Source: Syntrophaceae bacterium UBA5761 (GTDB lineage Bacteria > Desulfobacterota > Syntrophia > Syntrophales > UBA4778). From it: a DNA stretch of 6,274 nt. Below, piece after piece: positions 1-5,126 of this stretch. Every line of letters begins with the position of its first letter. Positions within the stretch are counted from its first letter, which is position 1. The notes beneath the pieces are model-generated. The model had not been told where the DNA came from, ran no database searches, and saw nothing but the letters and a program-made list of their open reading frames with translations. The stretch is taken from NCBI GenBank assembly GCA_002418885.1, contig DIEZ01000015.1, positions 13,138 through 19,411 on the forward strand, given 5' to 3'. The position numbers were made by a program, and so were the translations under genes.

Positions 1-15
1 TTCGCTATTCAGCAT
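1..15 (-). CDS. possible start of a divergent gene, cut by left edge
   Basis: Read on the minus strand, positions 13-15 form an ATG preceded by GAGGTGA (complement of 20-26) with a 4-base spacer, a strong match to the 16S anti-Shine-Dalgarno. The visible codons give only M-L-N-S-E before the window ends, so no function can be assigned. If real, the gene is divergent from the MscS-family gene, with about 65 bases between the two start codons. Two alternatives remain. A plus-strand gene could end here: frame 1 reads open from the edge to a TGA at 34-36, and frame 3 is open to a TGA at 105-107. The Shine-Dalgarno match could also be chance. Confidence 0.4.
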
Positions 16-69
16 GGTATCACCTCGATAGAGTGAAAAGGCCCAGCCGGAGGTTCGTGATTACACACC

Positions 70-77
70 AAGGAGGT
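70..77 (+). promoter_or_regulatory. Shine-Dalgarno site of the MscS-family gene
   Basis: AAGGAGGT lies just before the ATG at 82, with a 4-base spacer. It is a near-perfect ribosome binding site and fixes the start of the channel gene. No convincing -35/-10 promoter pair was found in the 70 bases upstream, so the promoter may lie beyond the left edge. Confidence 0.85.
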
Positions 78-81
78 CAGT

Positions 82-990
82 ATGGATATACACAGGCTAT
101 TGGATGAACTGCTCAGTCTTTCAATGTTGAAAGGCATATTGCGAATCGCGGTAATTGTTATCCTTACGTGGGTTGCTCTGAGACTGGCAAAAAGGGCCTC
201 CGCCGGCCTTACCCGTCTGATCATGCGACAGAAAGAGGACGAGGAATTCCAGAAACGAACAAGAACCCTCGGGAACGTCATCCGGTATGCCCTAATTTTT
301 ATCATCCTCGCGATCTCGGGCATAACACTCCTCAGGGAGCTCGGCATCGACATCGGTCCCATCTTGGCCACCGCCGGGATAGGAGGGCTTGCTATAGGCT
401 TTGGGGCCCAATCACTGGTGAAAGACGTCATCGGCGGCTTTTTTATCCTCCTGGAAGACCAGGTCCGGGTGGGCGATGTGGTGGAGATCGGGGGTAAGGG
501 CGGGGTCGTGGAAAAGATAAACTTGAAGACGACGGTGTTACGTGATCTTGCGGGGAATGTCCATTATGTCCCGAACGGTCAGATATCGGTGGTCACTAAC
601 ATGACGAAGGAGTATTCGAGATACGTCTTCGACATCGGGGTCGCCTACCGGGAAGACGTGGATGAGGTCATGAGGATCATCGAAGAAATCGACGAAGAGA
701 TGAGGAGAGACCCTGGATTCAAGGACGACATCATCGAGCCGATCGAGGTCCTGGGACTGGATCAGTTTGCCGATTCGGCGGTCATCATCAAGGCCCGGAC
801 CACCACTCTACCCATCAAACAGTGGCGCGTTGCCCGTGAGTTCAACCGGAGGATCAAGAAACGGTTCGACGAGCGAAACATCGAAATCCCCTTCCCCCAC
901 GTCACGCTGTACATGGGCGAGGGGAAGGACGGAAAAGCCCCGCCCGTGCGCATCGTGAAAGAGGATTCCGCGCGGCGGGAAGGTCCTTGA
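82..990 (+). CDS. MscS-family small-conductance mechanosensitive channel
   Basis: This 302-residue protein is an inner-membrane channel of the MscS family, which opens under membrane tension to release small solutes during hypo-osmotic shock. Three membrane segments are visible: about residues 18-37, 66-84 and the pore-lining helix 93-124. The pore helix has the Ala/Gly-rich packing pattern of MscS TM3 (ATAGIGGLAIGFGAQ, 96-110), followed by SLVKDVIGGF. The cytosolic beta domain starts at RVGDVVEI (129-136) and continues through the conserved VPNGQI. The C-terminal alpha/beta domain includes IPFPHVTLYM. The length is close to E. coli MscS (286 residues), so this is a minimal channel without the extra N-terminal domains of MscK or MscM types. 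The start follows an excellent Shine-Dalgarno. The gene runs towards the minus-strand cluster and ends 32 bases from it. The exact subfamily and conductance cannot be told from sequence. Confidence 0.95.
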   Translation: MDIHRLLDELLSLSMLKGILRIAVIVILTWVALRLAKRASAGLTRLIMRQKEDEEFQKRTRTLGNVIRYALIFIILAISGITLLRELGIDIGPILATAGIGGLAIGFGAQSLVKDVIGGFFILLEDQVRVGDVVEIGGKGGVVEKINLKTTVLRDLAGNVHYVPNGQISVVTNMTKEYSRYVFDIGVAYREDVDEVMRIIEEIDEEMRRDPGFKDDIIEPIEVLGLDQFADSAVIIKARTTTLPIKQWRVAREFNRRIKKRFDERNIEIPFPHVTLYMGEGKDGKAPPVRIVKEDSARREGP

Positions 991-1001
991 TCAAAGGACC
1001 T
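981..1001. terminator. inverted repeat at the 3' end of the channel gene
   Basis: AGGTCCTT (981-988) is perfectly complementary to AAGGACCT (994-1001) around a 5-base loop, giving an 8-bp stem that includes the channel's stop codon. No T-run follows on either strand, so alone it is not a canonical intrinsic terminator. It sits between two convergent genes, so it may slow readthrough or protect mRNA 3' ends from either side. Confidence 0.4.
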
Positions 1002-1030
1002 GGCCGGGGCACGGCCGGCCCCTTATTCTT
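1002..1030 (+). terminator. GC-rich hairpin plus T-rich tail, probable terminator of the channel gene
   Basis: GGCCGG (1002-1007) can pair with CCGGCC (1015-1020). Alternatively GGGGC (1006-1010) pairs with GCCCC (1018-1022). The plus strand then reads TTATTCTT (1023-1030), a broken T-rich tract. This suits a Rho-independent terminator for the plus-strand channel gene. Its tail overlaps the stop codon of the convergent minus-strand gene. The tract is imperfect, so efficiency is uncertain. Confidence 0.5.
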
Positions 1031-1682
1031 CCTCCTTCGGATTGGGGGGCTGCCTGCCTGTCCGTTCCCGCCCCCGGATTAAGGTCAGGATCACGGCGAT
1101 CGCCCCCAAGGTCACGAATATCGTGGTAAAGCCGATCAGGACGACCTGGCGGGCGACGTTCAATTCAAAAAGGGCAATGGCGGAAAAAAGGACGATGAGC
1201 GCGACCTTCGCAAAAAAGGCGATCGCCGTCGCATCGGAAATCTGCTCACGCGATAGGACATCCTGAAGGGCCCTGGACGCCCACAGGGCGATCAGCCATC
1301 CGGCACCGAAGATAAGCAGCGATGCGACGGTCCTCGGCAGGACCAGGATTCCCCCCGCGAGCAGGTCGGACAGAAATTTGAGGTCCCAGACGATGAGGGC
1401 GAAATCCAAGAAAATCAGCAAGATCATGAAAAAGAAAATGTTTCCGATGAATCTGTAGAGCCCGTACCGCACGTCGGCCTTTGTGAATGCCTTTCCCCAG
1501 GAGAACCTGGTCAGGTAGCGCTCCAGTCGCATGATGACGGACAACTGAATCACCAGACGCTTGACGAACCAGCCGAGCAGCCAGCCTATGCCGATCAGAA
1601 TGATACCAGCGAACAGGGCCGGCAAAAAGGCCACCAGCTTTTTCGTGAGGTCCAGAAAAAGATACTGCAGATTTTCACTCAT
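1023..1682 (-). CDS. MscS-related TM-helix membrane protein without the beta domain
   Basis: This 219-residue integral membrane protein has about five hydrophobic segments (roughly residues 18-40, 75-99, 108-135, 153-173 and 178-202) and a charged tail ending in EEE. Two segments carry the same pattern of proline, hydrophobic run, G-x-G-W-L and basic residues: FLPALFAGIILIGIGWLLGW (19-38) and LPRTVASLLIFGAGWLIAL (115-133). This resembles the 'conserved TM helix' repeat found in some MscS-channel relatives. The cytosolic beta domain (RVGD...VPNG) present in the neighbouring channel gene is absent, so gating as in MscS is not implied. The upstream in-frame ATG at 1706 lacks support. The ATG at 1682 has GGGAGG eight bases upstream and was chosen. 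It overlaps the permease stop by 8 bases, pointing to translational coupling. The role is unknown; a tension-linked or scaffold function is inference. Confidence 0.8.
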   Translation of the reverse strand: MSENLQYLFLDLTKKLVAFLPALFAGIILIGIGWLLGWFVKRLVIQLSVIMRLERYLTRFSWGKAFTKADVRYGLYRFIGNIFFFMILLIFLDFALIVWDLKFLSDLLAGGILVLPRTVASLLIFGAGWLIALWASRALQDVLSREQISDATAIAFFAKVALIVLFSAIALFELNVARQVVLIGFTTIFVTLGAIAVILTLIRGRERTGRQPPNPKEEE

Positions 1683-3945
1683 CTCGCTTTCCTCCCGCCG
1701 CCTCACGGTTAAACAGAGAAGGCCAGAAAGATACCTTCTCTTCGTATTCCCTCAGCCACAGCACCGGACACCCGGCCTGCTCGGTAATCCCGCGTGTCAG
1801 GGACGCCCCGAAGAGGAGCTCGATGAAATCCCCGGTCTTCCCGCCCATGACCATCAGGTCCGCTTCCTTCGATTTTTTGACGACAGCCGCCAGTACGTTT
1901 TGCCTGCGGATGACCTCTACGGATGCCGTCGGGGTGCTCCGGAGGACTTCTTCGTGGACCTGGTCCAGCCGGGTTTCCTGTTCCACTTTAGTCATCATCG
2001 GGTCGAACACAACCGTGACGGTCACATCGGCATTGAAGTAATCCGCCAGCACAGAGGAGAACTCCATGGCCAGGCGGCTGTGTATATCGATGCCGAAAGG
2101 GACCACAATTTTTTTAACATCCTCATGGCGAAAAGCGCCGTGAAGAACGGCGATCTCACTCGGCAACTCATAAAGAATGGTGTCGATGAAAGAAGAGAAG
2201 GCCCGTTCCAAGAAATCGGGCTTCTGCTGCCTTCCCATCACGATGACATTGCAGTTTTCCTCCCTCGCCGTATCGACGATCCCCTTCGAGAGGCGGTGCG
2301 AGACCCTGACTATAGTACGGGCGGGAACGTCGGCTTCCGCCGCCAGGGCTTCGGCCTCCTGCAGCAAGGGCTGGTCCGCCCGGGCTTCAGCGATCCCTGC
2401 GACAAGCTGCTGCCCTTCATGGACTTCCACGATGTTCAGGAAGACGATTTCGGACTGGTGCTTCTTGGCGAGGGCCAAGGCAACATGTGTCAGGCTGGCC
2501 GCGGTCCGCGGACTGGAAAGGCAGGTCAGGATACGGTACTCCTGCTTCTCGATCCGCTCCAGGGATTGTACCTTTTGTACGTGGAGCACCTCCCGGCGGG
2601 AGGCGTACCCTTTATACACGGCAAGCCCAATGAAGATCCAGGCCGCGGCGGCGATCCAAGCCATGTAACTGTATTGAAACATATCGATGGCAAGGAAGAG
2701 CAGCATGACGATCCCGACGATCGACAGCCACGGATATAGCGGAACCATGAAGCCGCGGTCCAGGTCGGGCCGCAATTTTCGCAGACGGATCATGGCGATG
2801 TTGACCTGGAGGAAAAGCAAGAGGAACATGATATCCGCTGCACTCGCTACATCCTCGATGGGAAGGGAGACCGAAATGAGCACGATGATAAACAGCGATA
2901 CGAGGATGGCCCAGTGGGGGGTGAAATTTTTCTCGCTGACCTTGCTGAAGAAGGCAGGGAAATTGCGGTCCCGTCCCATGGCAAAGGCGACGCGGGAAGA
3001 GGAATAGATGGTCGCGTTCAGGGCGGACATGGTGGAGATCAGGCCACCCACCAGGATCATGACACCGCCACCGGTGAAGAATTGCCGGGACACCTCCACG
3101 AGGGCAAGCTCCTTATGGCTTGCCAGGTAGTCCCACGGGGTCGATCCGGCCGGGGTGACTGACCCCAGGGCCGCGACGGCGACGCAAAGATAGATCGGCA
3201 CGACGATCGCCAGGGAAAGGAAGACGGCCCGCGGGATGTTTTTCCGGGGGTTCTCGATCTCCTCTGAACTCTGGGATATAACCTCGAATCCCTGAAAGGC
3301 GATGAAGGTGAGGCCCATTGCCTGGAAGACACCGCCCCAGCCTTTCGCCATGAAAGGCTCGAAGTGAGATTGCCAGTCAGGCGTGCGGAACATCATCTCC
3401 AGCCCGAAGCCGACAAAGACAACGAGAATGATGATCTTGGTGATAGTAACCAGGTTTCCTATCTTCCCCGTCTCTGAGGCACCCCGGTAGTTCACCCAGG
3501 CGAAGGCGACGGCCACGCACACCGCCAAAATTTTCTGGGGCGACAGGAATCCCCAAGCAGGTAGACTCATCCCGATTTCGTGAAAGACATGCCCGAAATA
3601 GGCCCCGAAGCCCAGGGCGTAAAGGCTGCAGGCCACGGCGTGGGCAAACCAGCTCATCCACCCGGAGAGAAAACCGTTCCACTTCGGGAGCCCTTCCTTG
3701 ACCCAGAGGTAGCCGCCGCCGGCGTCGTGGAAACAGGAACCCAGCTCGGCGTAGGACATAGCCGTCAGCAGGGCCACGATGCCGTTGAGAACGAAGGCCA
3801 GAATGAGCGCCGGGCCGGCGACGCCCGCGGCAATGCCGATCAGGACAAATATTCCCGCACCGATCATGGCCCCGACGCCGATCATCGTGGCGTCCATCAG
3901 GCCCATTTCCCTGCTCAGCCGTACCTCTGTCTCAAACTTTTTCAT
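1675..3945 (-). CDS. APC-superfamily amino acid permease with two C-terminal USP domains
   Basis: This 756-residue protein joins a membrane transporter to a cytosolic sensor-like tail. Residues 1-445 form an amino acid-polyamine-organocation (APC) permease of about 12 helices. TM1 has the family signature GVGAMIGAGIFVL (23-35), and a conserved FQGFEVISQSSEEIENPRKNIPRA stretch spans 217-240. Residues 470-603 and 610-733 resemble two universal-stress-protein (USP) alpha/beta domains. Each begins with a short beta strand (YRILTCL; KKIVVPF) and ends with a VMG-containing loop (569-571 and 699-701). Both lack the Asp of the usual P-V-D-G-S start. Only the second keeps a partial glycine loop (GGKTGDFIELLFGAS), so nucleotide binding is doubtful. 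Substrate cannot be read from sequence; neutral or cationic amino acids or amines are typical. The gene starts 27 bases after the GH15-like stop and overlaps the TM-helix gene. The tail may gate transport by energy or stress state (inference). Confidence 0.93.
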   Translation of the reverse strand: MKKFETEVRLSREMGLMDATMIGVGAMIGAGIFVLIGIAAGVAGPALILAFVLNGIVALLTAMSYAELGSCFHDAGGGYLWVKEGLPKWNGFLSGWMSWFAHAVACSLYALGFGAYFGHVFHEIGMSLPAWGFLSPQKILAVCVAVAFAWVNYRGASETGKIGNLVTITKIIILVVFVGFGLEMMFRTPDWQSHFEPFMAKGWGGVFQAMGLTFIAFQGFEVISQSSEEIENPRKNIPRAVFLSLAIVVPIYLCVAVAALGSVTPAGSTPWDYLASHKELALVEVSRQFFTGGGVMILVGGLISTMSALNATIYSSSRVAFAMGRDRNFPAFFSKVSEKNFTPHWAILVSLFIIVLISVSLPIEDVASAADIMFLLLFLQVNIAMIRLRKLRPDLDRGFMVPLYPWLSIVGIVMLLFLAIDMFQYSYMAWIAAAAWIFIGLAVYKGYASRREVLHVQKVQSLERIEKQEYRILTCLSSPRTAASLTHVALALAKKHQSEIVFLNIVEVHEGQQLVAGIAEARADQPLLQEAEALAAEADVPARTIVRVSHRLSKGIVDTAREENCNVIVMGRQQKPDFLERAFSSFIDTILYELPSEIAVLHGAFRHEDVKKIVVPFGIDIHSRLAMEFSSVLADYFNADVTVTVVFDPMMTKVEQETRLDQVHEEVLRSTPTASVEVIRRQNVLAAVVKKSKEADLMVMGGKTGDFIELLFGASLTRGITEQAGCPVLWLREYEEKVSFWPSLFNREAAGGKRDE
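1691..1696 (-). promoter_or_regulatory. Shine-Dalgarno deciding the start of the TM-helix gene
   Basis: The minus strand reads GGGAGG here, 8 bases before the ATG at 1682. This favours that start over the in-frame ATG at 1706, which would place the Shine-Dalgarno inside the coding region. The site lies within the last codons of the permease gene. Confidence 0.75.
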
Positions 3946-3972
3946 AGCAGGAATTGCCTCTTATCGTAACAT

Positions 3973-5031
3973 TCACCGTAATCCCGGCTCATCAGCCATC
4001 GTCCTGTAAAGGATGTACATGGCATGGCTCCATCCCAGGGGCTTGATGCCTTCCTGGATGTCGTTGTCGAAGAGCTGCTCCGGCAGGAGATGGTCCCGGA
4101 CGCGCCGGATTACATGATCCGCGTAAGCACGCGCCTTTTCGTGCTCGCCCCTAAGGCAGAGCACGATAGCGAGCCAAAAGTGGAGGATCGGCCAGGCGCC
4201 GCCACCCCGTCTCGAGTCGATGCCGCGCTGCCGATGGCCGTCGTAGCAGTCGTTCTCGTAGCGCCGGATGCCGCCTCTAACGGTAAGCCGCTTTTCGACG
4301 GCTCCGATGAACCGGTCGACGAGCGGATCGCGGGGCGCGTGGATCTCGAATGGCCAGACGAGGCCGAGGAGAGAGGCGTCGCAGGCCGTGTCCCGCAGTT
4401 TTCCCGCCGTCCGAACAAAACCTTTTCTGTTTGCCTCTTTCAGTGCGATTTCCATGTCGGCAGCAGGCCCGAGGTAGGCCTCGTCCAGGGCTGCGGCGCA
4501 CCGAAGCCCCTTGATGCAGGCGGCCAGGGAATAGCTGTGGAATTGTTCGAGGTCGGGATAGGCGTATCTCTCCTCCCAGAGGTCCTGGGTAAGCGTCGAG
4601 AAGAACCCCTTTCCCCAGACGGAGAGGATGCCTTCGGCCAGGCGTCTGACAAGGTCCCGGATGTCCACCGGGTAATCGCCGCCGTAGAAATCGTCCAGGG
4701 CCCAGAGGGTCGTCCCGTTCTGGTCGACCTGCAGGCCGAGCCATCTCTTCGGCCCGTTCACATAGTAGTTCTGGAACAGAAGTCCGGATTCCCGCAGACC
4801 TTCCGCCCGGTGGAGCAGCCAGCGGAAGAAGCCCTCCTGGAAATCCCGGATGCCCGCCCGGCGGGCGGCGACGCACATGAAGGCGGCGTCTCTCGGCCAG
4901 ACGTAACGGTAGCTCTGGACATCGCGGGGATAATCGGGCCTGTCGCTGTTCGCCGCCACGACGGCGCCGTTTGCGACGACGCAGTCCCTGATGACGTCGA
5001 GCGACATGCTTAAAAGAGGGTCGTCTTTCAT
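3973..5031 (-). CDS. GH15-like (alpha/alpha)6-barrel glycosidase, cytoplasmic, catalytic domain only
   Basis: This 352-residue protein resembles glycoside hydrolase family 15 (glucoamylase, trehalase, glucodextranase), inverting enzymes releasing glucose from alpha-glucosides. Motifs, numbered from the ATG at 5031, are RYVWPRDAAF (42-51; the Arg-Asp pair binds glucose at subsite -1), QVDQNG (101-106), DLWEE (150-154; Glu153 matches the general acid of fungal glucoamylase), GGGAWPIL (276-283) and LPEQ (316-319; Glu318 matches the general base), then PLGWSHA (331-337). Both catalytic glutamates seem present. Bacterial GH15 enzymes usually exceed 600 residues with an N-terminal beta-sandwich, which is missing here. 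No signal peptide is visible, so the substrate should be intracellular: glycogen ends, maltodextrin, trehalose or a solute glucoside. A GTG at 5070 would add 13 residues but has no Shine-Dalgarno, whereas GGAAAGG precedes the ATG. It lies between the GT81 and permease genes. Confidence 0.88.
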   Translation of the reverse strand: MKDDPLLSMSLDVIRDCVVANGAVVAANSDRPDYPRDVQSYRYVWPRDAAFMCVAARRAGIRDFQEGFFRWLLHRAEGLRESGLLFQNYYVNGPKRWLGLQVDQNGTTLWALDDFYGGDYPVDIRDLVRRLAEGILSVWGKGFFSTLTQDLWEERYAYPDLEQFHSYSLAACIKGLRCAAALDEAYLGPAADMEIALKEANRKGFVRTAGKLRDTACDASLLGLVWPFEIHAPRDPLVDRFIGAVEKRLTVRGGIRRYENDCYDGHRQRGIDSRRGGGAWPILHFWLAIVLCLRGEHEKARAYADHVIRRVRDHLLPEQLFDNDIQEGIKPLGWSHAMYILYRTMADEPGLR

Positions 5032-5033
5032 CA

Positions 5034-5040
5034 CCTTTCC
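5034..5040 (-). promoter_or_regulatory. Shine-Dalgarno-like site deciding the GH15-like start
   Basis: The minus strand reads GGAAAGG two bases before the ATG at 5031. Its GGA lies 6 bases from the ATG, a usable distance, although the match is not perfect. The alternative GTG start at 5070 is preceded by a C-rich run with no purine-rich site. Confidence 0.5.
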
Positions 5041-5084
5041 AGCGCTTACGGTATTATCCCTTTCTTGCACCGTTTGCGGGGGTC

Positions 5085-5105
5085 GTCCGGCCGGGATTGC
5101 CGGAC
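5085..5105. repeat. inverted repeat between the GT81 and GH15-like genes
   Basis: GTCCGGC (5085-5091) pairs with GCCGGAC (5099-5105) around a 7-base loop. A second copy of the right arm's core, CCGGAC at 5105-5110, permits an alternative pairing with GTCCGG at 5085-5090. On the minus-strand transcript no U-run follows, so it does not look like an intrinsic terminator. It could be an mRNA structure that sets relative expression of the two genes, or a chance product of high GC. Confidence 0.3.
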
Positions 5106-5126
5106 CGGACGCCTTTTCGTGGACGT

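Noticed and set aside
1561..2739. Plus-strand open frame of 392 codons
   Set aside because: It is antisense to the permease. The translation is rich in Arg, Gly, Pro and His with no recognisable fold, whereas the opposite strand encodes clear permease and USP sequence.
4277..4876. Second minus-strand frame inside the GH15-like gene, considered as a sign of frameshift
   Set aside because: The GH15-like frame is intact with motifs in the expected order from end to end. The other frame is Arg/Gly/Pro-rich shadow coding typical of GC-rich DNA.
4024..5013. Plus-strand open frame of 329 codons
   Set aside because: It is antisense to the GH15-like gene, which carries conserved catalytic motifs. 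The plus-strand product has no family features and no ribosome binding site of note.
5051..5060. GATAAT on the minus strand as a -10 promoter element for the GH15-like gene
   Set aside because: It matches five of six bases but has no acceptable -35 element at 16-18 bases and no extended -10. A transcript from it would have an unusually short leader.
5029..5070. GTG at 5070 as the GH15-like start
   Set aside because: No Shine-Dalgarno lies upstream and the 13 extra residues show no conserved feature. The ATG at 5031 has a purine-rich site and fits the short N-terminal lead into the barrel.
5085..5110. Intrinsic terminator after the GT81 gene
   Set aside because: The stem is convincing but no U-run follows on the minus-strand transcript; a C-rich sequence follows instead.
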